Source: Rhodobiaceae bacterium (lineage in GTDB: Bacteria; Pseudomonadota; Alphaproteobacteria; Rhizobiales; JAKPQE01). From it: a DNA stretch of 64,000 nucleotides. Made by a program: the position numbers and the translations under genes. The notes under the pieces are model-generated. The model was not told where the DNA came from, searched no databases, and was given only the letters and a program-made list of their open reading frames with translations. Numbering within the stretch: the first letter of the stretch is position 1; the number at the start of each line of letters is the position of its first letter. The stretch is from the NCBI GenBank assembly GCA_028278505.1, contig JANQEG010000062.1:28762-92761 (forward strand), in the 5' to 3' direction. Of this stretch, positions 47,162-56,050 are shown in pieces.

Positions 47162-47665
47162 ATGCCGAAATCCCGCGACGACCTCTTTGCCTTTCTCGCC
47201 GATCTCGCTATCGCGACAAAGACCCTGGAGCACCCGGCGGTCTTCACCGTCGAGGAATCGCAGAAGCTGCGCGGCGAGATTTCCGGCGGTCACACCAAGA
47301 ACCTGTTTCTGAAGGACAAGAAGGACCGGCTGTGGCTGGTGGTGGCGCGCGAGGATGCCGGCGTCGATCTGAAGCGGTTCCATACGATCATCGGTTCGGC
47401 GCGGCTGTCCTTCGGCAAGGCGGAGTTGCTGCGCGAGGTGCTCGGTGTCGAGCCGGGGTCCGTCACCCCGTTTTCGGTCATCAACGATGCCGATGGCCGG
47501 GTGACCGTGGTGCTCGATGTCGGGCTTCTCGGCCATGACCGGCTCAACTTTCATCCCCTGGCCAACACCGCGACGACGACGATCGGGCGCGACGATTTCC
47601 TGCGCTTTCTGAATGAGACCGGTCACGAGCCGCTTGTCGTCGACCTCGGCTCGGCCGCCGAATAA
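47162..47665 (+). CDS. YbaK/ProX family prolyl-tRNA editing-type protein
   Basis: HPAVFTVEESQKLRGEISGGHTKNLFLKDKKDRLWLVVA; NTATTTIGRDDFLRFL. Confidence 0.92.
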   Translation: MPKSRDDLFAFLADLAIATKTLEHPAVFTVEESQKLRGEISGGHTKNLFLKDKKDRLWLVVAREDAGVDLKRFHTIIGSARLSFGKAELLREVLGVEPGSVTPFSVINDADGRVTVVLDVGLLGHDRLNFHPLANTATTTIGRDDFLRFLNETGHEPLVVDLGSAAE

Positions 47666-47770
47666 GCGGTCCCGGTTTGCATTTTCGGGCGGGAATCCCA
47701 TTTATCGAAAAAACCGAATATAATGACCTGCGCTCGGGCCGCCGCGGCACGACGAGACCACGAGGCGAAA

Positions 47771-48676
47771 ATGGAAGCAGTTCTGAGCGGAGCGCCGTCA
47801 CCGGCGGCCGGCGAAATCGTCGACACCACGACGGCCGGCTTCGCCGCCGATGTCATCGACGCATCGCGCGAAAAGGCGGTTCTGGTCGATTTCTGGGCCG
47901 ACTGGTGCGGCCCGTGCAAGCAGCTCACCCCGATCCTGGAAAAGGCGGTCAAGGCCGCCGCCGGCAAGGTCAAGCTGGTCAAGATGAACATAGATCAGCA
48001 TCCTGAGGTGGCCGGCCAGCTCGGCGTTCGCTCGATCCCCGCGGTCGTTGCCTTCAAGGACGGCCGGCCGGTCGACGCCTTCATGGGCGCGGTGCCGGAA
48101 AGCCAGGTCATGGCCTTCATCGAAAAGGTCGCCGGCCCGGTCGGGCCTTCGGAGACGGAGCGGCTGGTCGAGGCCGGCGATGCCGCCTTCGCCGAGCAGA
48201 AATGGGCCGAGGCGGCCGAGGCCTATGCCGCCGCGCTCGGCCGCGAGGCCGGCAATCTTGCGGCGATCGGCGGGCTGGCGCGTTGCTATGTCGCAACCGG
48301 CGATCTCGACCGGGCCGAGGAATCGCTGGCCCTCGTTCCGGAGACCAAGGCCGGCGATCCGGCGATCGCCGGCGCCCGTGCCGAACTCGAACTGGCGCGC
48401 CAATCGGGCGATGTCGGCGATCCGCAGGCGCTCGCGGCCGCGCTCAACGCCGATCCGGGCGATCACCAGACGCGCTTCGACCTGGCGCTCGCGCTCAACG
48501 CGAGCGGCGACCGCGACGGCGCCGCCGACGCGCTGGTCGAGATCATCCGGCGCGACCGCGAATGGGAAGACGACGGCGCCCGCAAGCAATTGCTGCAGTT
48601 TTTCGATGCCTGGGGAGCGGACGACGCTGCGACCGTTTCGGGTCGCCGCAAGCTGTCGAGCGTCCTGTTTTCCTAG
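47771..48676 (+). CDS. thioredoxin / co-chaperone YbbN-like (Trx plus TPR)
   Basis: VDFWADWCGPCKQLTPILEKAV Trx motif followed by TPR-like region (WAEAAEAYAAALGREAGNLAAIGGLARCYVATGDLDRAEESL). Confidence 0.92.
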   Translation: MEAVLSGAPSPAAGEIVDTTTAGFAADVIDASREKAVLVDFWADWCGPCKQLTPILEKAVKAAAGKVKLVKMNIDQHPEVAGQLGVRSIPAVVAFKDGRPVDAFMGAVPESQVMAFIEKVAGPVGPSETERLVEAGDAAFAEQKWAEAAEAYAAALGREAGNLAAIGGLARCYVATGDLDRAEESLALVPETKAGDPAIAGARAELELARQSGDVGDPQALAAALNADPGDHQTRFDLALALNASGDRDGAADALVEIIRRDREWEDDGARKQLLQFFDAWGADDAATVSGRRKLSSVLFS

Positions 48677-48803
48677 AGCGTATTCCCGAAAAGGCCTGCC
48701 CCGGGCCTGAACCAGGGTGGGAACCGGTTTTCGGATAGGAATACGCGACAAAGCAAACCGATAGAGCGTTTCGAGTGTTTCGGCGAAAACGGAAAGCGCT
48801 CTA
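48674..48803. repeat. two adjacent intergenic palindromic repeats (TAGAGCG-type)
   Basis: GCGTATTCC...GGAATACGC (48678-48746) and TAGAGCGTTTCG...GGAAAGCGCTCTA (48762-48803). Confidence 0.7.
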
Positions 48804-48826
48804 AACGAGCGGCAAAGGGGCCGACA

Positions 48827-49510
48827 ATGGCAACCATGCGAAAGACCTTCCGCGGACCGCCCGATCTGCCGGAGATCGTGCCGGTGTTCCCGCTGCCGGC
48901 GGTGCTCTTGCTGCCGCGCGCGCAACTGCCGCTCAACGTGTTCGAACCGCGCTATCTGGCGATGGTCGATGCGGCGCTGGCGGGAAATCGCGTCATCGGC
49001 ATGGTCCAGCCGCGCTTCGACGGCAACGAGGAACCCGACCTCGCCGGCGCGCCACCGCTCTGTCCGGTCGGCTGCATCGGCCGCATCATCACCTTTGCCG
49101 AAACCCGCGACGGCCGCTATCTGACGACGCTGACCGGTATCTGCCGCTTCCGCCTGATCGAGGAGATCGAGGCCGGAACCGACTATCGCCAGTGCCGTAT
49201 CGATGCGTCCGAATATGCCGACGATTTCATGCCCGGCATGGGCGAGGACGATGTCGACCGCACCGGCCTGATCGAGGCGTTCCAGGCCTATCTCGACAAG
49301 ACCGATCTGGAGGCCGACTGGAAGACCGTGGAGCGCGCCTCCAACGAGGTGCTGGTCAACACGCTGTCGATGCTGAGCCCCTACGGTCCGGCCGAGAAGC
49401 AGGCCCTGCTCGAAGCCCCCGATCTCGCCACCCGCGCCTCGACGCTGATCGCCGTCACCGAACTGGCGCTGGCCCAGGCCGACAGCGACTCCAATTCGGT
49501 GCTGCAATAG
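48827..49510 (+). CDS. LON peptidase substrate-binding domain protein
   Basis: PVFPLPAVLLLPRAQLPLNVFEPRYLAMVDAALAGNRVIGMVQP; about 220 aa without AAA/protease domains. Confidence 0.92.
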   Translation: MATMRKTFRGPPDLPEIVPVFPLPAVLLLPRAQLPLNVFEPRYLAMVDAALAGNRVIGMVQPRFDGNEEPDLAGAPPLCPVGCIGRIITFAETRDGRYLTTLTGICRFRLIEEIEAGTDYRQCRIDASEYADDFMPGMGEDDVDRTGLIEAFQAYLDKTDLEADWKTVERASNEVLVNTLSMLSPYGPAEKQALLEAPDLATRASTLIAVTELALAQADSDSNSVLQ

Positions 49511-49664
49511 GGATTGTCGCGGTCGGGACGCCGAAGACACACGCAACGGCATCTCCGGCTCTGCAATGCCAATGGTTCCCCGCTTTCGCGCTAGGGGATG
49601 CACACTTCTTGCCGATTCGCGCCGCTCTGGGGGGGAAAAATCTGCGCGCAAGGACAGCCTCTCG

Positions 49665-49866
49665 GCACCTCACCCGCGAAAGCGGGTGCCCATTGGCCGA
49701 TCCGCCCTTATTGGCGCTTGTTTGTCGGTCGATTCTTCAATCCGCAACAGCCGAGGACAGTGCGTATCGAGAGGATAATTGGATTCCCGTCCCCGCCTGC
49801 GCGGGGACAGGCTTTTCGCGGGAAAGGTGGACAAAGGCAAGGCTGCGCCAACTGACCATCGCATCA
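49665..49866. repeat. composite dispersed-repeat region incl. copy B of the 41-bp repeat
   Basis: Hairpins CACCCGC-GAAA-GCGGGTG (49671-49688) and GTCCCCGC-CTGC-GCGGGGAC (49789-49808), then ggtggacaaaggcaagg...accatcgcatca (49826-49866). Confidence 0.65.
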
Positions 49867-50140
49867 ATTCGGCGACGTTCGAACAGGGGTATTTCCTGAA
49901 CCGGACGGCCGTGCCGATCGGCGGACGCCGGCTTTTTCGCAGGCCGTTTTCCTCTCCCGATCGTCCTCTGCCGGGTTTGACGGCAATTGCGTCGCCATCG
50001 TAATTCTAGATGTCGGAACCGGCGGTTACGCCCGCCCACCGATCCGCTATCGTCGCGCCGGATTGGCATCGTGAGACGGCGAATGGGCGGCCGCAAAAAG
50101 AGGCGCAGAACCGGATCGCCGATCCGGACCGGAGGATGGA

Positions 50141-51817
50141 ATGTCAGAAGCTGCGCCGCAGAAACGCCGGGCGCGGGCAACGCCGAAGGGCCGACAGCTC
50201 GATCCGCTAGCGCGCGACGCGATCGCCGCGCTGCTCGGTGACCGGCCGCGGCGGCGCGATCTGCTGATCGAGCATCTGCATTTGATCCAGGACGCTTTCG
50301 GCCATCTCTCGGCGGCGCATCTGCGGGCGCTCGCCGAAGAGATGCGGCTGTCGCAGGCCGAAGTGTTCGAGGTCGCAAGCTTCTACCACCATTTCGATAT
50401 CGTGAAGGAGGGTGCGGCGGCGCCCGCCGCGATCACCGTGCGGGTCTGCGACTCCGTCTCCTGCATGCTCGCCGGCGCCGAAGACCTGATTTCGCGGCTC
50501 GACAGTCTCGTCGACCCGGCCCGCATCCGCGTGGTCCGGGCGCCGTGCATGGGCCGCTGCGCCGAGGCGCCGGCGGCGATGATCGGCAAGCGGGCGGTGG
50601 CGCCGGCCGAGGCCGCGGCGGTGGCCGATCTTGCCGCGCGCGGCGAGACGGCGGCGGAAATCTCCGCCTGTACCGGCCTTGACGCCTATCGGGCCGATGG
50701 CGGCTATGCGGTGCTCGATTCATGCCGGGCCGGCGCTCGCACGCCCGAATCGGTTATCGGCAAGCTGTCCGATGCCGGCCTGCGCGGCATGGGCGGCGCC
50801 GGCTTTCCGGCCGGCCGGAAATGGGCGATCGTCCGCGGTTTTGAGGCGCCACGGCTGGTCACCGTCAACGCCGATGAGGGCGAGCCGGGCACGTTCAAGG
50901 ACCGCCACTATCTGGAGACCGATCCGCACCGGGTGCTCGAAGGGGCGCTGATCGCCGCCTGGGCGGTCGATGCGGAGCGGATATATATCTATCTGCGCGA
51001 CGAATATCCGGCGATCCACGCGGTCTTGACCAAAGAGATCGCCGCCCTCGACGCCGCCGGCCTGACGGCCGGTTGCGGTATCGAACTCAGGCGCGGCGCC
51101 GGCGCCTATGTCTGTGGCGAGGAGTCGGCGATGCTGGAATCGATCGAAGGCAGGCGCGGCCTGCCGCGCCACCGGCCGCCCTATATCGCCGAGACCGGCC
51201 TCTTCGGCCGGCCCACCCTCAACCACAATGTCGAGACGCTCTACTGGGTGCGCGACATCGTCGATCGCGGTCCGGACTGGTTCGCCGATCAGGGCAGGCC
51301 GGACCATAAGGGCCTGCGCTCCTATTCGGTCTCGGGGCGGGTCGCCGCGCCCGGCGTGAAACTGGCGCCGGCCGGGATTTCCTTGAACGAGCTGATCGCC
51401 GACCAGTGCGGCGGCATGGCCGACGGTCACACGCTTGCCGCATTCCTGCCGGGCGGCGCATCGGGCGGCATCTTCCCGGCGTCGATGGCCGATCTGCCGC
51501 TCGATTTCGGCACGTTCGAACCCCATGGCGGGTTCCTGGGCAGCCATGCGGTCGTCGTGCTTTCCGACCGCGACGATCTCAAAGCGGTCGCGCTCAATCT
51601 GTTGAAATTCTTCATGCACGAAAGCTGCGGCCAGTGCACGCCGTGCCGGGTCGGGACGGAAAAGATGGTCGCGCTGCTCAAAGCCGGGAACTGGGACGAA
51701 GCACTCATCGGCGATCTGGAGGCGGTGATGCGCGACGCCTCGATCTGCGGCCTCGGTCAGGCCGCGCCCAATCCGGTGCGCAGCGTTCTGAACTTCTTCA
51801 CGGAGGCGCCGTCATGA
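50141..51817 (+). CDS. NAD-dependent formate dehydrogenase beta subunit (NuoE-NuoF fusion)
   Basis: NuoE-like 2Fe-2S N-term (VRVCDSVSCMLAGAE...RVVRAPCMGRC) then NuoF (GLRGMGGAGFPAGRKW, NADEGEPGTFKDRHYLETDPHRVLEG, ESCGQCTPCRVGTEK). Confidence 0.93.
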   Translation: MSEAAPQKRRARATPKGRQLDPLARDAIAALLGDRPRRRDLLIEHLHLIQDAFGHLSAAHLRALAEEMRLSQAEVFEVASFYHHFDIVKEGAAAPAAITVRVCDSVSCMLAGAEDLISRLDSLVDPARIRVVRAPCMGRCAEAPAAMIGKRAVAPAEAAAVADLAARGETAAEISACTGLDAYRADGGYAVLDSCRAGARTPESVIGKLSDAGLRGMGGAGFPAGRKWAIVRGFEAPRLVTVNADEGEPGTFKDRHYLETDPHRVLEGALIAAWAVDAERIYIYLRDEYPAIHAVLTKEIAALDAAGLTAGCGIELRRGAGAYVCGEESAMLESIEGRRGLPRHRPPYIAETGLFGRPTLNHNVETLYWVRDIVDRGPDWFADQGRPDHKGLRSYSVSGRVAAPGVKLAPAGISLNELIADQCGGMADGHTLAAFLPGGASGGIFPASMADLPLDFGTFEPHGGFLGSHAVVVLSDRDDLKAVALNLLKFFMHESCGQCTPCRVGTEKMVALLKAGNWDEALIGDLEAVMRDASICGLGQAAPNPVRSVLNFFTEAPS

Positions 51818-54564
51818 CCGCAAAGATCGCGTTTTCCCTCGACGGCCGATCCGTCACCGCCGCGCCGGACGAGAGCCTCTGGCAGGTGGCGAAGCGGGAA
51901 GGCAACACCATCCCCCATCTCTGCCATAAAGACGCGCCCGGCTACCGCGCCGACGGCAATTGCCGCGCCTGCATGGTCGAGATCGAGGGCGAGCGGGTAC
52001 TCGCCGCCTCCTGCCAGCGCAAACCGGCCGAGGGGATGGTGGTCAGGACCGACACCGCACGGGCTGAAAAGGCGCGGCAAATGGTGTTCGAACTGCTGCT
52101 CGCCGACCAGCCGGCAAGGGCGCAAGCGCATGATCAGGCGGCGCCGTTCTGGGCCTGGGTCGCGCAAATGGGTGTTCAGCCGACCAACCGGTATGCGCCG
52201 CGCCCGGCGCCGGCGCCCGATCCCTCGCATCCGGCAATGGCGGTCAATCTCGACGCCTGCATCGCCTGCGGGCTGTGCGTGCGCGCCTGCCGCGAGGTCC
52301 AGGTCAACGACGTCATCGGCATGGCCGAGCGCGGCCACCATGCCATGCCCGTATTCGATTTCGACGATCCGATGGGCGCCTCGACCTGCGTTGCCTGCGG
52401 CGAATGCGTCGCCGCCTGCCCGACCGGGGCGCTGATGCCGAAATCGATCGTCGATGAAAAAACCGGCGTCGGGTCGCGCGGCGCCGATGAAACGGTGCGG
52501 TCGGTCTGCCCCTATTGCGGGGTCGGCTGCCAGATCGATTACAAGATCCGCGACGGCAGCATCGCCTATGTCGAAGGCGCCGACGGCCCGGCCAACGAGA
52601 ACCGGCTCTGCGTCAAGGGCCGGTTCGGCTTCGACTATATCCATTCACCGCTGCGCCTGACCCGGCCGCTGATCCGCAAAGACGGCGCGGAAAAGGGCCT
52701 CAACGTCGACCCGGCCGATACGCTGACCCATTTCCGCGAGGCGAGCTGGGAGGAAGCGCTTGATGTCGCCGCCGCCGGGCTCGCTAAGCTGCGCGATGAG
52801 GCCGGCGGCCGCGCGATCGCCGGATTCGGCTCGGCCAAATGCTCCAACGAGGAGGCCTATCTCTTCCAGAAGCTGATCCGCACCGGCTTCGGCCACAACA
52901 ATGTCGATCATTGCACGCGGCTCTGCCACGCCTCCTCGGTCGCTGCGCTGATGGAGGGCATCGGCTCGGGCGGCGTCACGGCGCCGTTCAACGAATGCGC
53001 CAATGCCGATTTGATCATCGTCATCGGCGCCAATCCGGGCGAGAACCATCCGGTGGCGGCGACCTATTTCAAGCAGGCGGCCAGGCGCGGCGCCAAGCTG
53101 ATCGTCATGGACCCGCGCGGCCAGGCGCTCGAACGCCACGCCACTTATATGCTGCAATTCCGGCCCGGCGCCGATGTCGCCCTGCTCGATGCGATGATGA
53201 ACGTGATCGTCGAAGAGGACCTCTACGACACCCAGTACATCCAGGCGCATACGGAGGGCTTCGCCGCACTCAAGGACCATCTCGCCGGGTTCACGCCGGA
53301 GAGGATGGCGCCGGTCTGCGGCATCGATGCAGGGACGATCCGCGACGTGGCCCGCGCCTATGCGCGCGCCGACCGGGCGATCATCTTCTGGGGCATGGGC
53401 GTCTCCCAGCACGTGCACGGCACCGACAATGCCCGCTGCCTGATTTCGCTGGCCATGATCACCGGCCATGTCGGCCGCCCCGGCACCGGCCTGCATCCCT
53501 TACGCGGCCAGAACAACGTCCAGGGCGCCTCCGATGCCGGGCTGATCCCGCTCGTCTTCCCGGACTATGCCAAGGTCGGCGAGGCCGCCCACCGCGAACG
53601 GTTCGAAAAGCTCTGGGGGGCCCAACTCGACCCGCAGCCCGGGCTGACCGTGGTCGAGATCATCAATGCGGCGGCGCGCGGGCAAATCCGCGGCATGTAC
53701 ATCATGGGCGAGAACCCGGCGATGTCCGATCCCGATGCCGGCCACGCCCGTGAAGCGCTGGCTGCGCTCGATCATCTCGTCGTCCAGGACATCTTTATGA
53801 CCGAGACGGCGATGTTCGCCGACGTGGTGCTGCCGGCGACCGCCTGGCCGGAGAAGACCGGGACGGTCACCAACACCAACCGCCAGGTGCAGATGGGCCG
53901 CAAGGCCGTCGATGCGCCCGGCGAGGCACGCGCCGACTGGGCGATCACCGTCGACCTTGCCCGTCGCCTCGGCCTTGACTGGGCTTACGAGCACCCGGCC
54001 GACGTCTTCGCCGAGATGAAGCGGGCGATGCCGTCGCTCGACAACATCACCTGGGAACGGCTGGAGGCGGAAAACGTCGTCACCTATCCGTGTCCGGCGC
54101 CCGACCATCCGGGCGAGGGCGTCGTCTTCGGCGATGGTTTTCCGACGGCGTCGGGCCGCGCCCTTCTGGTGCCGGCCGCCGTCACCCCGCCGGCCGAACT
54201 GCCGGACGAGACCTATCCCTTCGTGCTGACCACCGGGCGCCAGCTCGAACACTGGCATACGGGCGCGATGACCAGGCGGGCCGCGGTGCTCGACCGGCTC
54301 GAGCCGGGTCCGGCGGCGAGCCTCCATCCGGCGACGTTAAAGCGCCTCGGCATCAGTGCCGGCGACGAGATCACCGTGGAGACGCGGCGCGGCGCGATTA
54401 CGCTCATGGCGCGGGCCGATACGGCGCTGCAGGAGGACATGATCTTCATTCCGTTCGCCTATGTGGAGGCGGCCGCCAACATCCTGACCAATCCGCAGCT
54501 CGATCCTTTCGGCAAGATCCCCGAGTATAAGTTCTGCGCGGCACGGATCGCCCCGGCCGCCTGA
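51814..54564 (+). CDS. formate dehydrogenase alpha subunit (molybdo/tungsto-bis-MGD enzyme)
   Basis: N-term 2Fe-2S ferredoxin domain, 4Fe-4S CIACGLCVRACREVQ / CVACGECVAACPTGAL, VCPYCGVGCQ, NNVDHCTRLCHASSV (catalytic Cys). Starts at ATG 51814; the ORF-track extension is spurious. Confidence 0.95.
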   Translation: MTAKIAFSLDGRSVTAAPDESLWQVAKREGNTIPHLCHKDAPGYRADGNCRACMVEIEGERVLAASCQRKPAEGMVVRTDTARAEKARQMVFELLLADQPARAQAHDQAAPFWAWVAQMGVQPTNRYAPRPAPAPDPSHPAMAVNLDACIACGLCVRACREVQVNDVIGMAERGHHAMPVFDFDDPMGASTCVACGECVAACPTGALMPKSIVDEKTGVGSRGADETVRSVCPYCGVGCQIDYKIRDGSIAYVEGADGPANENRLCVKGRFGFDYIHSPLRLTRPLIRKDGAEKGLNVDPADTLTHFREASWEEALDVAAAGLAKLRDEAGGRAIAGFGSAKCSNEEAYLFQKLIRTGFGHNNVDHCTRLCHASSVAALMEGIGSGGVTAPFNECANADLIIVIGANPGENHPVAATYFKQAARRGAKLIVMDPRGQALERHATYMLQFRPGADVALLDAMMNVIVEEDLYDTQYIQAHTEGFAALKDHLAGFTPERMAPVCGIDAGTIRDVARAYARADRAIIFWGMGVSQHVHGTDNARCLISLAMITGHVGRPGTGLHPLRGQNNVQGASDAGLIPLVFPDYAKVGEAAHRERFEKLWGAQLDPQPGLTVVEIINAAARGQIRGMYIMGENPAMSDPDAGHAREALAALDHLVVQDIFMTETAMFADVVLPATAWPEKTGTVTNTNRQVQMGRKAVDAPGEARADWAITVDLARRLGLDWAYEHPADVFAEMKRAMPSLDNITWERLEAENVVTYPCPAPDHPGEGVVFGDGFPTASGRALLVPAAVTPPAELPDETYPFVLTTGRQLEHWHTGAMTRRAAVLDRLEPGPAASLHPATLKRLGISAGDEITVETRRGAITLMARADTALQEDMIFIPFAYVEAAANILTNPQLDPFGKIPEYKFCAARIAPAA

Positions 54565-54713
54565 GACAGCGCCCGGAGGCGCTCGCCGCAACCTGTCGCA
54601 CGGGAAAGATGCAAAACTGGTAAGCCGGCACCGGCGTGCCTACATGGGCTATGGCGCAAACATCTGCCATAACCGGCGGGTGCGCCGGAGGGAATCGGTC
54701 GAGGAGGATGCAG

Positions 54714-55799
54714 ATGGCGAAAATCCGTTTCGATGAAATCGAAAAGAACCTGGAGGGCGTGCGGATCGAAATCGCCGACTCGGTTGAGAAGCAGCAGCAG
54801 ATCGACGAAAGGCTGAACAAAATCCTCGGCGAGACCGAACTGAAGGAGGTGGTGGTCGACACCGCCGATGCGGATTTCGAGGCGGTGATGAAGAACAGCG
54901 AGGCGGCGCAGGCCAACATCGCCGCGCTGATCCACGGCCTTGACGAAATCACCCGCGCCTTCGGCTCCGAATTCGAACAGATGTCGAAGCCGACATTCGG
55001 CGAAACGATGATGGGCTGGTTCTCGAAGCGCAAATCCGAAGAGATGCGGTCGGCGCGCGTCCGCGAGGCCGATATCCGCACCAATCTCAACGAACTGATC
55101 CGCAAATCGGATGTCATCCGCACCCTGCTCGAAGAGCAGCTCGCCATTCTCGACGACCGCAACGACAGGACCCGGAGCGCGCATTCCAGCGTGCTCGACC
55201 GCGCCCGGGAGCTCGCCGGCGAGATCGACGGGTTGCAGGGGCGGCTCGACGAACTCGGTCCGAACATCGCCGAGATCGATGCCCGGCTTGCGGACGCGAC
55301 CGGCGAGGCGCTGAAGGCGATCGAGGCGGAGCGGGCGCAAGCCGCGATCGACTACAACGATGCCCAGGCCAAGCTGCAGGAACTGACGGCCGTGCAGCAG
55401 TCGCTAGAGCGCTACGCCGCGCAATACGAGAACTACGTGGAAAGCCTGACCAAGCAGTCGGCGGCCCAGCGCACGCTGATCCACAAGCTCGAAATCGACA
55501 CCGAACAGCGCTCGGTGATGTATGACGCGCTGACCGAATCGATCCGCACCAGCGAGCAGCAGAACGTCGCCCACCGCATCGACGATGTCGGCCGCGAAAC
55601 CGACGCCCAGGCCGATGCGATGATGACCCAGATCGGCATTTCCTCTGAAAACCGGATCGTCGGCATGATGGAGAGCCACGAGATCTTCATGAAGCGTACC
55701 GCGGAAATCCGCAAGAAAGGCGAGATCGCCAACGCCGAATTCACCCGCCGGTTTTCAGAGATTCTGGAAAAGGTCGATACGGGTAAGTATGTCGGCTAA
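54714..55799 (+). CDS. uncharacterised coiled-coil protein
   Basis: 361 aa, mostly heptad-rich charged helices (MAKIRFDEIEKNLEGVRIEIADSVEKQQQIDERLNKIL...); RBS gaggagg at 54701-54707; no family recognised with certainty. Confidence 0.82.
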   Translation: MAKIRFDEIEKNLEGVRIEIADSVEKQQQIDERLNKILGETELKEVVVDTADADFEAVMKNSEAAQANIAALIHGLDEITRAFGSEFEQMSKPTFGETMMGWFSKRKSEEMRSARVREADIRTNLNELIRKSDVIRTLLEEQLAILDDRNDRTRSAHSSVLDRARELAGEIDGLQGRLDELGPNIAEIDARLADATGEALKAIEAERAQAAIDYNDAQAKLQELTAVQQSLERYAAQYENYVESLTKQSAAQRTLIHKLEIDTEQRSVMYDALTESIRTSEQQNVAHRIDDVGRETDAQADAMMTQIGISSENRIVGMMESHEIFMKRTAEIRKKGEIANAEFTRRFSEILEKVDTGKYVG

Positions 55800-55832
55800 C
55801 AGATGCATCGTCCACTGCGGAACCGCCGGCCC

Positions 55833-55970
55833 AAAGCCCTCTCCCCTCTGGGGAGAGGGTTGGGTGAGGGGTCGTCATATGACAAAAGCCAATCACCCTC
55901 ACCCGACGTCGACCAGCGGCTCAGCTTCGCTTCACCGGGTCTCCGTATCCCTCTCCCTCAAGGGAGAGGG
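55833..55970. repeat. ~135-bp intergenic dispersed repeat, copy 1
   Basis: aaagccctctcccctctggggagagggttgggtgagggg...tcagcttcgcttcaccgggtctccgtatccctctccctcaagggagaggg; closely matches 57320-57452. Confidence 0.85.
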
Positions 55971-56050
55971 AAAGATCCGTTGTCGCGTCGGATGCAATAG
56001 TACTCCAACGGCGTGGTGCGTCCTTAGCGACGCCGAACGGACATTGCCCG

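Noticed and set aside
49511-50140. Possible small protein-coding genes in the long intergenic region
   Set aside because: ORFs here read through repeat hairpins (e.g. SPAKAGAHW, SPPARGQAF peptides) typical of translated dispersed repeats, not conserved proteins.
51406-51813. N-terminal extension of the formate dehydrogenase alpha ORF
   Set aside because: Out-of-frame overlap with the beta subunit gene; the canonical ferredoxin-domain start is ATG 51814.
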